DNA of 64,000 nucleotides from the NCBI RefSeq assembly GCF_965232925.1, contig NZ_CBDDRA010000007.1:62001-126000 (forward strand). Reading direction: 5' to 3'. Every line of letters starts with the position of its first letter. The stretch's first letter is position 1. The notes beneath the pieces were generated by a model. That model ran no database searches, had not been told where the DNA came from, and saw only the letters and a program-made list of their open reading frames with translations. Positions 51,884 to 61,411 of this stretch are shown here, piece by piece. Position numbers and translations under genes: made by a program. Source of the stretch: Tumidithrix helvetica. GTDB lineage: Bacteria > Cyanobacteriota > Cyanobacteriia > Pseudanabaenales > Pseudanabaenaceae.

Positions 51884-51945
51884 GGCTTGCATATTGCAGC
51901 GATCGCCAAACATACGAGACAATAAGGGGCTGCTTCTTTTTAACC

Positions 51946-54033
51946 ATGACTTCAGATATTTTGCCAGGTAAGAGTTTTCCGCTAGGTGCCACGGTTTACC
52001 CCAATGGTGTCAATTTCTGTATTTATTCAAAAAGCTGTACAGCATTGGAGCTTCTGCTTTTCGATCGTGATGATGCGCCACAGCCTAGCCGTGTAATTAC
52101 CCTAGATCCTAAGTATTCTAAAACTTTTCATTACTGGCATGTGTTTGTTGAGGGCATTGGGGCAGGACAAATTTATGCTTACCGCGCCTACGGAGATTTT
52201 GCCCCCGAACGCGGGCACCGCTTTGATGGGAGCAAAGTACTGCTCGATCCCTATGCCTATGCTGTGGTTGGCTGGAAAAATTATAGTCGGGAAGCAGCGA
52301 TTCCCTTTGGCAACGATAACTGCGCCCAAGCCCTTCGTGCCGTGGTTGTCGATCCGAGTACCTACGATTGGGAAGGAGATGCCCCCCTCCTAAAGCCCTA
52401 CTCTACCACCGTAATCTACGAGATGAATGTCAGTGGGTTTACGCGCAACCCAAATTCTGGTGTCACCCCCAGTAAGAGAGGCACTTTTGCAGGGCTGATC
52501 GAAAAGATTCCTTATTTAAAAGATCTGGGCGTGACAGCAGTGGAACTACTGCCCATCCATCAATTTGACGAGCAGGATGTCAAACCGGGGTTGACTAACT
52601 ACTGGGGCTACAGCACGATCGCTTTTTTTGCGCCGCACATGGGTTACAGTTCCCATCAAGATCCCTTGGGGGCTGTGAATGAATTTCGGGATATGGTCAA
52701 GGCTTTGCACAAAGCGGGTATTGAGGTGATTCTAGACGTGGTGTTTAATCACACGGCGGAGGGCAATCAAGATGGGCCTACACTTTCTTTTCGAGGAATC
52801 GGGAATAAGGCTTACTACATTCTCGATCAACAGGATCCCTCCCTTTATAGCAACTATAGCGGTTGCGGGAATACCTTAAAGGCCTATCACCAAGTTGTCG
52901 GTCTCATGATTATTGACTGCCTGCGCTATTGGGTAGCAGAGATGCATGTTGATGGTTTCCGCTTTGACCTTGCCTCTGTGCTTACCCGCAGTCAGACCGG
53001 ACATCCTTTAGAAGATCCGTCGATTTTATGGGCAATCGAGTCAGACCCCGTGCTGGCTGGCACCAAGATTATCGCCGAAGCTTGGGATGCCGCAGGTTTA
53101 TATCAAGTCGGTTCGTTTATTGGCGATCGCTTTGCCGAATGGAATGGGCCTTTTCGCGATGATATCCGCCGCTTTATTAAAAGCGATCGCGGTACGATCG
53201 GCAGCTTGGCAGCTAGGCTGATGGGCAGTCCAGATATTTACCCACAACCCGATCGCGAACCCAGCCGCAGCATTAACTTCATTACTTGCCATGATGGGTT
53301 TACGATGAACGATCTGGTTTCCTATAACTTCAAGCATAACGAAGCCAATCAGGAGGATAACCAAGATGGAGCAAATGCAAACTTTAGTTGGAATTGTGGT
53401 GAGGAAGGTGTAACCGAGGATCCCAAAATCAAGGCTTTACGCCTCCGTCAGATCAAAAACTACTATACGATTCTTTTTGTTTCGCAGGGTACGCCGATGA
53501 TCCTGATGGGAGATGAAGTGCGGCGATCGCAAAATGGCAATAACAATGCCTATTGCCAAAACAACGAGCTGAGCTGGTTCGATTGGAGCAGCTTAGCGAG
53601 AGAGACCGACCTTCTGAGGTTTGTCAAAGGAATGATTCGGTTTACGCAGTCCTTAGAAATCTTTCGGCAGGAGCGCATTCTTGCTGTCACCTACGGCAGT
53701 CAAGATCCTCACATTGTTTGGCATGGGGTCAAATTAGGTCAACCTGACTGGGGCAATCATTCTCACAGTTTAGCCTTTACGCTGCGACATCCCGACAGCG
53801 GAGAACTCCTCCATATTCTCTTAAATGCCTATTGGGAACCACTAATGTTTGAGTTGCCACCTCTATCTGCGGGAGAACATTGGTATCGCATTGTAGATAC
53901 AGCGCTGCCATCACCCAATGATTTTAGCGATTTGGCTAATGCTCCCTTAGTTAAGGAAAGGGAATATAAGGCTCAGCCAAGATCCTCAGTTGTCTTGATG
54001 GCTGCCTATATAAATTCTCCCGTAAATTCTTAG
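51946..54033 (+). CDS. glgX: Glycogen debranching enzyme (isoamylase type)
   Basis: About 695 residues. An N-terminal CBM48-like domain (GKSFPLGATVYPNGVNFCIY) is followed by a GH13 catalytic barrel with all four conserved regions: DVVFNHTAEG, GFRFDLASVL (nucleophile Asp), IAEAWDAAG (acid/base Glu) and ITCHDGF. It hydrolyses alpha-1,6 branches of glycogen. The frame opens upstream at 51871, inside the hypothetical gene; ATG 51946 (MTSDILPGKSFPLG) is the natural start. Confidence 0.94.
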   Translation: MTSDILPGKSFPLGATVYPNGVNFCIYSKSCTALELLLFDRDDAPQPSRVITLDPKYSKTFHYWHVFVEGIGAGQIYAYRAYGDFAPERGHRFDGSKVLLDPYAYAVVGWKNYSREAAIPFGNDNCAQALRAVVVDPSTYDWEGDAPLLKPYSTTVIYEMNVSGFTRNPNSGVTPSKRGTFAGLIEKIPYLKDLGVTAVELLPIHQFDEQDVKPGLTNYWGYSTIAFFAPHMGYSSHQDPLGAVNEFRDMVKALHKAGIEVILDVVFNHTAEGNQDGPTLSFRGIGNKAYYILDQQDPSLYSNYSGCGNTLKAYHQVVGLMIIDCLRYWVAEMHVDGFRFDLASVLTRSQTGHPLEDPSILWAIESDPVLAGTKIIAEAWDAAGLYQVGSFIGDRFAEWNGPFRDDIRRFIKSDRGTIGSLAARLMGSPDIYPQPDREPSRSINFITCHDGFTMNDLVSYNFKHNEANQEDNQDGANANFSWNCGEEGVTEDPKIKALRLRQIKNYYTILFVSQGTPMILMGDEVRRSQNGNNNAYCQNNELSWFDWSSLARETDLLRFVKGMIRFTQSLEIFRQERILAVTYGSQDPHIVWHGVKLGQPDWGNHSHSLAFTLRHPDSGELLHILLNAYWEPLMFELPPLSAGEHWYRIVDTALPSPNDFSDLANAPLVKEREYKAQPRSSVVLMAAYINSPVNS

Positions 54034-54078
54034 AAGGTTCCGTAAACTATCGTCGAAAAAGCTTGCTAACATCTACCT

Positions 54079-55134
54079 ATGTTCCATCATCACTCCCTCA
54101 ACTGTAGCCACTGTAGCGATGTCGATCTTGGAGGCAATGCGAAAGCAGCATCTCATAAGGTACGCCTGCTGTGGACTGTGCTGATTTTGGTTAGCAGCTT
54201 TTCGATCGCGGAGTTATGGGTGGGCTTGTCTAGCCATAGTCTTTCGCTGCTGGCTGACTCAGGACATATGCTGTCCGATGGTTTGACGCTCGGCTTGGCA
54301 TTAATGGCAACTTGGATTGCCCAACGTCCTGCCAATCAGAAAGCTCCCTTTGGCTATCGGCGCGTAGAGGTTTTAGCCGCTTTGGTGAATGCTCTGGGCG
54401 TGGAAATTCTCGCAGGTTGGCTGGCATGGGAAGCTGTGATGCGACTGCAAACGCCACCCGATGACATTCTCAGTTTGCCGATGTTAATTACAGCGATCGC
54501 AGGTTTGGGCATAAATAGTCTGAATGCGTGGCTCTTACACAAAGATAGCCATGACGATCTCAATCTCAAGGGAGCCTTTCTGCATGTCGTCTCGGATGCA
54601 ATCAGTTCCGTCGGTGTAATTTTAGCGGCGACCGCAGTTTGGAAACTGCAATGGAACTGGGCAGATGGGGCGATTGGCCTCGGTGTCGCGATCTTGATTG
54701 GATTGGGTTCGATACCTCTGATTCGACAAAGCCTAGGGATTCTATTAGAACGGGCTCCTGGCTATCTAGATATCGAAGCAATTCAAGCTCACCTAGAGAG
54801 CTTCGATGGCGTTGCGGCAGTGGCAAATCTGCGCGTATGGTCGATCGCCCTACAACAAGAAGCGCTCTTAGCGGAACTAAAGGTATTCACACAGGATGGT
54901 AGGGAACGCGATCGCTTACTCGCCCAAATCCAAGCTTCTCTAAAACAAACGTATGGCATTCAAGAGGTGTTTCTGCAAATTACGGCGGTTGATGCGATCG
55001 CGAGTTCCACTGCACTAGAAAAGTCGCAAAGCAAATCCTTAGAAAAATCCTTCGCGTTAGCTGAGTTGGAAAGCTTTCGACAAGCCGTCTTACAAGAAGC
55101 TGCGATCGTGCAAGAAGGCATCAACCAAGGATAA
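54079..55134 (+). CDS. Cation diffusion facilitator (Zn2+/Co2+/Cd2+ exporter)
   Basis: A 351-residue CDF antiporter with six helices. The metal-site residues are in SLLADSGHMLSDGLTLGLAL (H/D of helix II) and HVVSDAISSVGVIL (helix V). The N-terminus is His/Cys-rich (FHHHSLNCSHCSD), a likely metal-binding lead. The cytoplasmic C-terminal domain contains HLESFDGVAAVANLRVWSI, and the last ~35 residues form an extra helical tail. Monocistronic or following glgX by 45 bp. Confidence 0.93.
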   Translation: MFHHHSLNCSHCSDVDLGGNAKAASHKVRLLWTVLILVSSFSIAELWVGLSSHSLSLLADSGHMLSDGLTLGLALMATWIAQRPANQKAPFGYRRVEVLAALVNALGVEILAGWLAWEAVMRLQTPPDDILSLPMLITAIAGLGINSLNAWLLHKDSHDDLNLKGAFLHVVSDAISSVGVILAATAVWKLQWNWADGAIGLGVAILIGLGSIPLIRQSLGILLERAPGYLDIEAIQAHLESFDGVAAVANLRVWSIALQQEALLAELKVFTQDGRERDRLLAQIQASLKQTYGIQEVFLQITAVDAIASSTALEKSQSKSLEKSFALAELESFRQAVLQEAAIVQEGINQG

Positions 55135-55229
55135 GAGGCTAGGTATATAGCCATCCTAATCGCATGTTTGGTCGCGTTTTTGCAACAATCTCAATCCTTT
55201 ACGCACAACTTCGTTCATCCACCCTAGTC

Positions 55230-55811
55230 TCAACTTGATAGCTGTGGATGTTTGAGCTTCCAAAGCAACCCCGATAGTGAATTGGTAAATACATGTGCCA
55301 CGATCGCGGGCAGTAAATTCCCTGTTGCCAAGGTGACAGAACCCAAAAGTAGCCCTATAACTGTCGCCCAAATCGTGTAGGGAATATGCTTGATACTTGC
55401 CATATGCAGCGCACCAAATACGACACTAGAGACAAGCAACGCCACCATATTCATGCCTAAGCCTGGAATGGCTACGCCTCGGAACAACAATTCTTCGCTC
55501 ATACCAGGTAAAAGTCCCAGCCAGATTAAATCCACGAGATTGAGTGGTTTCAAGACCATTTCTAAATACTCTTTTGCCGCTTCTCGGTAGGCTTCCCAAT
55601 ATTCATAGACCAAGGTACTTAAAAGCGCCACGCCCACACCCAAACCTATACCGATCGCAAAGTGATCGACTTGCCAGCGCAATGGCACAATCTGCACCGA
55701 AAGCAGATAAGACCACCCCTTAGCGATCGCCATCAAAACAAGGGCGGTAGCTGCCATCGCCACTAAAAGCTGCGATCTTGTCAAGGGTTCTGTTTTTGGA
55801 GTTTGGGTCAT
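55230..55811 (-). CDS. CPBP-family intramembrane protease (CAAX/Abi type)
   Basis: A 193-residue membrane protein. All three Abi/CPBP motifs are visible: EELLFRG (E-E-x-x-x-R), FGALHM (F-x-x-x-H) and HVFTN (H-x-x-x-N), which build the glutamate protease centre in the membrane. About five to six helices. Substrates are unknown; bacterial members are often linked to bacteriocin self-immunity or envelope processing. Monocistronic, convergent with the CDF gene. Confidence 0.92.
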   Translation of the reverse strand: MTQTPKTEPLTRSQLLVAMAATALVLMAIAKGWSYLLSVQIVPLRWQVDHFAIGIGLGVGVALLSTLVYEYWEAYREAAKEYLEMVLKPLNLVDLIWLGLLPGMSEELLFRGVAIPGLGMNMVALLVSSVVFGALHMASIKHIPYTIWATVIGLLLGSVTLATGNLLPAIVAHVFTNSLSGLLWKLKHPQLSS

Positions 55812-55874
55812 GTTTGAGGTAAGTAAATAATTACGTTCGGGGTGGGAAGATGGATTTTCTAAAATTTGGCAGTG

Positions 55875-57128
55875 CTAAAATCTAGCTAAAACTGAGACTA
55901 GCTGGTCAATTTCTGTCTCAGTCGTGAGATAATGCAGCGAAACTCTCAGGCAGTCTGGGTCGGGGATTGAGCGAATCAAGATCTGATGCTCTACCTCCAG
56001 TTGTTGCATTACCAGATTAGAAGCTTTATTTAGCATTTTAAAGGAAACCAGTCCCACTTTGGGTGGGGCTTGCTTGATGCAGTCAATTTGTGGAATTTGA
56101 GCCAATTTGTGCCAAAGCCGATCGCTGAGCTGACCGATGCGATCGTAACGTTCTTGCTGCGTTCCCCAGAGGTTGGCATGGGCGATCGCGGCTCTTAGTC
56201 CCGCATAGAGAGGATAGGTAGCACTTGCGACCTCAAATTTTTGTCCATCCGCTCGCCAGTCATAGTTTTTGGGTAAGCTGCGATTTTCCGAAGACTTACC
56301 GCTGACAATGCTGCGCCAACCGATAAAGGTTGGTTGCGCTGCCGCAAACGCCTCAGGGGCGACATACACCCCCCCTAAGCCCAAAGGAGCGCACCACCAC
56401 TTATGTCCCGTAAACGCATAAAAATCTATGCCCAATTCAGCAAGATTGAGCGGTAGCACGCCTACCGATTGCGCCGCATCCACTACCACCAAAACTTGGC
56501 GATCGCGGCAGAGTTGACCAATTTCTTTAAGGGGCAGCACCTGACCTGTATTCCAGCAAATATGACTGATTGCGATCATGCGAGTACGCGGTTGTAGGGC
56601 TTGTTCGATCGCTTCAAGAACAAAATCATCGCTGCCATTCAAAGTTTGTTGTAAAGGAAAGTAGTCAATTTCGATGCCAAACCGCGTCTGAAGTTGCGCC
56701 GCGATCGCAATAATTCCAGGATGCTCGCAGTCAGAGAGTAAGAGGCGATCGCCTTGTTGCCAATCAACACTCCAAAGCACAATATTGCAACCTGTGGTGG
56801 TGCTGTCTGTGAGCGTAATCGTGTTGGGGCTTACCTGTAACTCTGTCGCGATTGCCTGCCGCGTCGCCATTTTTTCAGCCTCGATCCACTGAAAAGCAGC
56901 GATCGAAAAGCAACCTAAAGATTCAATCTGCTCAAAGCCCCGTGCGATCGCATTCAACGCTGCCTCGCACATAACCCCTTGCCCACCGTAATTAAAATAA
57001 GCACGTTTTGCCTTGGGATTTAAGGCGGGATAATGCGATCGGTGTTGCTGAAGTGCGGACGCTGAAATATCTTCTTGCTCAGCCCCTTGTCCCCAACCTT
57101 GGGCTTGGCTTATATTCGCGGACATCAA
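55875..57128 (-). CDS. Class-V aminotransferase-fold PLP enzyme (cysteine desulfurase-like)
   Basis: 417 residues of the class V fold-type I PLP family. The PLP Lys is in YAFTGHKWWCAPLG and the ring-contacting Asp in VVVDAAQSVGVLP. LTDSTTTGCNIVLW marks the phosphate site. A cysteine desulfurase would show a catalytic Cys loop near residue 330-350; here the region reads SGKSSENRSLPKNYDWRADG without an obvious loop Cys, so an isopenicillin-N-epimerase/Csd-like or C-S lyase activity is equally possible. Start at 57128 (MMSANISQ). Confidence 0.85.
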   Translation of the reverse strand: MMSANISQAQGWGQGAEQEDISASALQQHRSHYPALNPKAKRAYFNYGGQGVMCEAALNAIARGFEQIESLGCFSIAAFQWIEAEKMATRQAIATELQVSPNTITLTDSTTTGCNIVLWSVDWQQGDRLLLSDCEHPGIIAIAAQLQTRFGIEIDYFPLQQTLNGSDDFVLEAIEQALQPRTRMIAISHICWNTGQVLPLKEIGQLCRDRQVLVVVDAAQSVGVLPLNLAELGIDFYAFTGHKWWCAPLGLGGVYVAPEAFAAAQPTFIGWRSIVSGKSSENRSLPKNYDWRADGQKFEVASATYPLYAGLRAAIAHANLWGTQQERYDRIGQLSDRLWHKLAQIPQIDCIKQAPPKVGLVSFKMLNKASNLVMQQLEVEHQILIRSIPDPDCLRVSLHYLTTETEIDQLVSVLARF

Positions 57129-57432
57129 ACATTTCTCCTTATATCGCGCACTTTTCTTTTAGATTTTATAGATTTAGTTTAAATTCTGGGGGGACGTTAT
57201 TATTCCTTACCCCAGAGGACAGCGAAGGCTATCTCTCAGAATTTTCACAACTGGTTGTAGGGTTGATAAAAAGCGATCGCCCTAACTCACGAGAACCATC
57301 AGAAAATTGTTGCAAGCGCTTAAGTTAAATTACACCTCATGGAAATTGCGAGGAAAATTGTCAATCTAGCTACCCTTATCCGATAGAATGAATAACGCTA
57401 AAATTTTTAGATCATAAGGCAGATATAGAGAG
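57129..57432. other. Intergenic region upstream of acpP
   Basis: About 300 bp between divergent genes, carrying both promoters. A CCTTATCCGATAGAATGAAT stretch near 57374 might hold a -10 box (TAGAAT) about 50 bp before acpP. One frame (57184-57325) is protein-like for a few dozen codons but has no homology that I recognise and no start of its own. Confidence 0.4.
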
Positions 57433-57669
57433 ATGAGCGACACTCTTTCCAAGGTTCAGGATATCGTAGCAGCACAACTAGGTGTTGAGGTTTCCGAAGT
57501 TAAGCCCGAAGCTAGTTTTGCTAACGACCTCGGGGCTGATTCCCTCGATACTGTCGAGCTAGTGATGGCATTAGAGGAAGAATTTGGGATTGAAATCCCT
57601 GATGAAGATGCTGAAGGGATCGCAACAGTACAAAACGCTGTCGATTACATTGATGGCAAAAAAGAATAG
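57433..57669 (+). CDS. acpP: Acyl carrier protein
   Basis: A 78-residue acidic four-helix protein. The phosphopantetheine Ser is in DLGADSLDTVELVMALEEEF. It carries growing acyl chains during fatty acid synthesis. It lies 161 bp upstream of fabF on the same strand, the common acpP-fabF pair. Confidence 0.98.
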   Translation: MSDTLSKVQDIVAAQLGVEVSEVKPEASFANDLGADSLDTVELVMALEEEFGIEIPDEDAEGIATVQNAVDYIDGKKE

Positions 57670-57830
57670 TTAGAAAGATGGCTGCTTAACACTTTAGCTC
57701 TCTTAAGTCTTTACAAGAATTAAGATCGTACTTTTTAAGCTGTAAGTTTAAAATAGATTGAAGTAGCTATATAGCTTAGGTTTGGGCTTAGAAAGATATT
57801 TCCTTCATACATAGATAAAATGCTAATAAG

Positions 57831-59084
57831 ATGCAAAATTCTCAACCTCTCTCTCGTGTAGTCGTAACTGGTTTGGGTGCAATTACCCCCATTGGCAATA
57901 ACCTTGAAGAATATTGGCAAGGTCTAGCAACAGCTAGAAACGGCATAGCCCCCGTTACGCTTTTTGACGCGGCAAAATTTGAATGTCGCTTTGGGGGAGA
58001 GGTAAAGAATTTTGACCCGCATGCCTATCTAGAGCGCAAAGAAGCCAAGCGCATGGATCGGTTTTCTCAGTTCGGTGTATGTGCGAGTATTCAAGCCCTA
58101 GCCCATTCCAAGCTAGAAATTACCCCTCTCAACGCCGCTCAGGTTGGCGTTTTAATTGGTTCGGGAATTGGTGGTCTTAAAGTTTTAGAAGATCAGCAAG
58201 AAATTTTACTTACTAGAGGTCCCGATCGCTGTAGCCCCTTCATGATTCCTATGATGATTGGCAACATGGCAGCGGGACTGACTGCAATTCACACTGGGGC
58301 AAAGGGACCTAACTCTTGCACAGTGACAGCTTGTGCCTCTGGCTCTAATGCCATTGGCGATGCCTTCCGCATTATCCAACGTGGTTATGCCCAAGCCATG
58401 ATTTGTGGGGGTACAGAAGCTGCGGTGACGCCGCTCAGCTTTGCTGGATTTACTGCCTGTCGTGCATTATCTCGTCGTAATGACGACCCTACCCACGCTT
58501 CGCGTCCATTCGATCGCGATCGCGACGGCTTTGTCATGGGCGAGGGTGCAGGAATTTTGATTTTAGAAAATTTAGACCATGCGATCGCGCGTGGGGCAAC
58601 CATCTACGCTGAGATTGTGGGCTATGGTGCTACCTGTGATGCTTACCACATGACTTCACCTTCTCCAGATGGGGAGAGTGCGATGCGGGCGATGTCCTTA
58701 GCACTCAAAGATGGCGATGTCACACCCGATCAAGTCGATTACATCAATGCCCACGGTACGAGTACTTCAGCGAATGACTCTACCGAAACAAAAGCAATCA
58801 AGAAGGTATTTGGCGACCATGCCTACAAGCTAGCCGTTAGCTCTACTAAATCGATGACAGGGCATCTACTCGGTGGGTCTGGTGGCATCGAAGCCGTAGC
58901 TACAGTAATGGCGATCTTTAAGGATTGTGCGCCCCCAACTATTAACCTCGAAAACCCCGATCCTGATTGCGATCTAGACTACGTACCTCATCAAGCACGT
59001 CCGATGACGATTAATGTGGCAACGTCAAATTCCTTTGGATTTGGCGGACATAATGTCACCTTAGTGTTTAAGAAATTTGCGTAA
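57831..59084 (+). CDS. fabF: 3-oxoacyl-[acyl-carrier-protein] synthase II
   Basis: A 417-residue condensing enzyme. The catalytic triad is complete: Cys in TVTACASGSNAIG, His in INAHGTSTSAND and His in SMTGHLLGGSGG. It elongates acyl-ACP with malonyl-ACP; KAS II also controls temperature-dependent chain length. Downstream of acpP and followed by a strong terminator. Confidence 0.97.
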   Translation: MQNSQPLSRVVVTGLGAITPIGNNLEEYWQGLATARNGIAPVTLFDAAKFECRFGGEVKNFDPHAYLERKEAKRMDRFSQFGVCASIQALAHSKLEITPLNAAQVGVLIGSGIGGLKVLEDQQEILLTRGPDRCSPFMIPMMIGNMAAGLTAIHTGAKGPNSCTVTACASGSNAIGDAFRIIQRGYAQAMICGGTEAAVTPLSFAGFTACRALSRRNDDPTHASRPFDRDRDGFVMGEGAGILILENLDHAIARGATIYAEIVGYGATCDAYHMTSPSPDGESAMRAMSLALKDGDVTPDQVDYINAHGTSTSANDSTETKAIKKVFGDHAYKLAVSSTKSMTGHLLGGSGGIEAVATVMAIFKDCAPPTINLENPDPDCDLDYVPHQARPMTINVATSNSFGFGGHNVTLVFKKFA

Positions 59085-59136
59085 ATCAAACGATGACTGA
59101 GTAAAGCCGAAGTCACCGTTTGCAAGCATTTACCTA

Positions 59137-59166
59137 AAGTTCCCTAAGCGAACGCTCAGGGAACTT
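59137..59166 (+). terminator. Rho-independent terminator after fabF
   Basis: AAGTTCCCT (59137-59145) pairs perfectly with AGGGAACTT (59158-59166), followed by GTTTGTTGTT. It lies 53 bp past the fabF stop. Confidence 0.85.
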
Positions 59167-59204
59167 GTTTGTTGTTACTGTTCGTTGTTCGAGCGTAGCC
59201 GACG

Positions 59205-60146
59205 CTAGCTATATACTGCTGTCTCTAAACGATTGGCAAGATCGATAATGTCATCTTTTCGGGCAAGTTGGTCGATCCATTCGGCTGGAATTGACTCTAC
59301 GCCAAAATAAATTCCCGCTAAACCGCCAGCAACCGTGGCGGTTGTGTCTGTATCGTTGCCCAAATTTACAGCCTTCAATACAGTTTCGGAATAGGACGTA
59401 CTGGTGAGCAAACACCAGAGTGACGCTTCTAAGGTATCGACCACATAGCCACTGGAATTAATTTCGTCCACGGTTAAGCTAGGAATCCCCTCACTCAATA
59501 CTCGTTCAAAATGGTGTAGCTCCGTCATCAGCGCTGGCTCGACATAGAGTTGTTTGGCATCTTTGATCCCCAATAAATAGGCATCCTGAGGATCGTGTCC
59601 CAATAGGATTTGAACCGCAATACAGATATAGATGCCACAGGCAATTTGCGATCGCGGATGAGCGTGGGTGATACAAGAGACTTGATGCACCCGTTCGATT
59701 AACTCTCTCAAGCTTAGGGTTTTGTGATAAAACGCCAAGGGCAAAATGCGCATGATCGAGCCATTGCCATTTGTGCCATCACTGGTTTCGCCCGCCTCTA
59801 GGGGGGGGACGCCCTGATGCAAGCGATAAATGGATAGAGCTGTCGTTGCCCCCACGTCAAACACGCTCCCATGAGCCGACCAATATCCTTGACTGCGCCA
59901 ACGACAAAAAGATTCGGCGATCGCTTCCAAAGAAAAGCCCTGACACATCGATTCGGCCAGACAAAAGCTGAGAGAACTATCGTCTGACCAGGTACCTAAT
60001 GGTTGTTGCCATGTACCGTACCCAGTCATTTTGATGATGGGTGATGCTACAAGCTCAGAACGGCTGGCAAACTCCACGGGTACACCTAGGGCATCGCCAA
60101 CGCTCAAACCCAACAACCCTGCTAATGTTTTTGAATTCTTCAGCAT
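59205..60146 (-). CDS. ADP-ribosylglycohydrolase-family protein
   Basis: A 313-residue DraG/ARH-fold hydrolase that removes ADP-ribose or related groups. Metal-site motifs: GLSVGDALGVPVEF, WSDDSSLSFCLAES (the usual T-D-D-T variant) and GNDTDTTATVAGGLAG, which together bind two Mg2+/Mn2+. The family's Asp/Thr ligands are intact, so the enzyme is probably active. The target is unknown; no ADP-ribosyltransferase adjoins. Convergent with fabF. Confidence 0.93.
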   Translation of the reverse strand: MLKNSKTLAGLLGLSVGDALGVPVEFASRSELVASPIIKMTGYGTWQQPLGTWSDDSSLSFCLAESMCQGFSLEAIAESFCRWRSQGYWSAHGSVFDVGATTALSIYRLHQGVPPLEAGETSDGTNGNGSIMRILPLAFYHKTLSLRELIERVHQVSCITHAHPRSQIACGIYICIAVQILLGHDPQDAYLLGIKDAKQLYVEPALMTELHHFERVLSEGIPSLTVDEINSSGYVVDTLEASLWCLLTSTSYSETVLKAVNLGNDTDTTATVAGGLAGIYFGVESIPAEWIDQLARKDDIIDLANRLETAVYS

Positions 60147-60236
60147 AGCCCCGCAAATAGGAATAAAAGATCCAGCAATGCTTACTTAGGTAAGTGAATT
60201 ATCTTAGGAGGTAATTTGAATTCGATCAAGATTGCA

Positions 60237-60671
60237 TCAATTAGTATTGACACGATTGCGATCGAGTCCATGTTTCACCCAGTTAATGCAATCAAACTCC
60301 GAGCGAAATATCTTGGGCGCAGCAATGTTAATCAAGCTATTTGGAGGATAGTGATCGTAAAAACATTTGCCTGCCGCTTGATGAATTACCACCAAATTTT
60401 CTCGGTAGACATAACGCCTTTTAAAATAATCGACCACTCCCATACAGTCAGAGTGCTGATCTAAATGCTCTTTGGCAATCTCTAACAGTTGCTCTAATCG
60501 ATCGGAATATAGCCCAGCAGGATTTTCGGCTTTATGCCAATTACCCTTGTGACCAAGTTCTGAAAGCAATGTGTAGGAATAAATGACATGACCATCAATT
60601 CGATTTCGTACAAAAGGAAGTATGAGATAACCCCGATACGAAATTGACTTGACATAGAGAAAACGACCCAT
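60237..60671 (-). CDS. Conserved hypothetical protein
   Basis: 144 residues, basic and soluble, opening MGRFLYVKSISYRGYLILPF. The middle has HKGNWHKAENPAGLYSDRLEQLL and the end PKIFRSEFDCINWVKHGLDR, which looks like a mixed alpha/beta protein. No catalytic motif is apparent. It is monocistronic, divergent from the small protein gene at 60884. Family not recognised. Confidence 0.6.
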   Translation of the reverse strand: MGRFLYVKSISYRGYLILPFVRNRIDGHVIYSYTLLSELGHKGNWHKAENPAGLYSDRLEQLLEIAKEHLDQHSDCMGVVDYFKRRYVYRENLVVIHQAAGKCFYDHYPPNSLINIAAPKIFRSEFDCINWVKHGLDRNRVNTN

Positions 60672-60883
60672 ATCGCTCTTACATCGCTAAATCTCATCTT
60701 ATTTATTTTGCCTCCTATTCGTACCTCCTACGCATGAAAAGGGATGTTTTTTTAAGGGATAGGGACAGTTCTAGCAACTCTTAATAAAACGTAATAATTT
60801 ATTTGTATTCTTGCATACAATTCGGTAGCAAAAGATACAACTTTGTGTTATTGTACTTGTAATAAAACACAGGAGATAAACAT

Positions 60884-61036
60884 ATGTCACTTAAAGATCA
60901 AGCTCGCAGTATGGCTGCTCGTAATCGTCAATCAGATAAGCACCGTGAAGAAGTAGTTTTAGGACGTGCTGCTAATGAAGTTGGTTTAACGGTTTCTGAA
61001 GCAACCAGCCATAACTGGAAAACCCATACCAACTAG
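60884..61036 (+). CDS. 50-residue small protein
   Basis: ATG 60884 to TAG 61036 with AGGAGA (60871-60876) eight bases upstream, a strong ribosome site. The product is hydrophilic and helical, with MSLKDQARSMAARNRQSDKH at its N-terminus and GLTVSEATSHNWKTHTN at the end; no signal peptide or membrane helix. Promoter-like AT-rich sequence precedes it and a long hairpin follows at 61177. Function unknown, perhaps a regulatory or stress small protein. Confidence 0.65.
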   Translation: MSLKDQARSMAARNRQSDKHREEVVLGRAANEVGLTVSEATSHNWKTHTN

Positions 61037-61176
61037 TCGATCGCTTAGCTCAACTTATACTTAATTTGTTGTGCTTTTGGTCATTCGATCGACAACTCAT
61101 CAATAAAGCCAATTAATACCTTGAATATCAGCTCTAGACTTCAGGCTTTAAAAGTAAAGCGCATTGATTCTAAAGT

Positions 61177-61235
61177 AGGGGTTACAGACTAAGCGTTCTA
61201 GCATTGATGCTTTAGAGCTTTAGTCAGTAGCCCCT
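61177..61235 (+). terminator. Long hairpin downstream of the small protein gene
   Basis: 61177-61194 (AGGGGTTACAGACTAAGC) pairs imperfectly with 61217-61235 (GCTTTAGTCAGTAGCCCCT), giving a 17-bp-class stem with one bulge, followed by CTTTAATG. It may terminate the small-protein transcript or be a stable RNA element. The rest of 61037-61411 shows no gene. Confidence 0.55.
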
Positions 61236-61411
61236 CTTTAATGAAAATTTTTAAATGAGAAATCGTGAGTTTTTGGCGTGAGCCGTCCGTTCATCAGGAA
61301 AATAACCCCGCGATCGTCTACTTCTGTTTTAAAGTTCACCTAGACAGACGGCAACCATCAAATAAAGGACGCGATCGACTTAAATTTCAGTTGACTGGTC
61401 AAGTAATTCGA

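Noticed and set aside
57008..57328. 106-codon plus-strand frame between the aminotransferase and acpP
   Set aside because: Its first part overlaps the aminotransferase gene antisense; the rest has no recognisable family and no convincing start.
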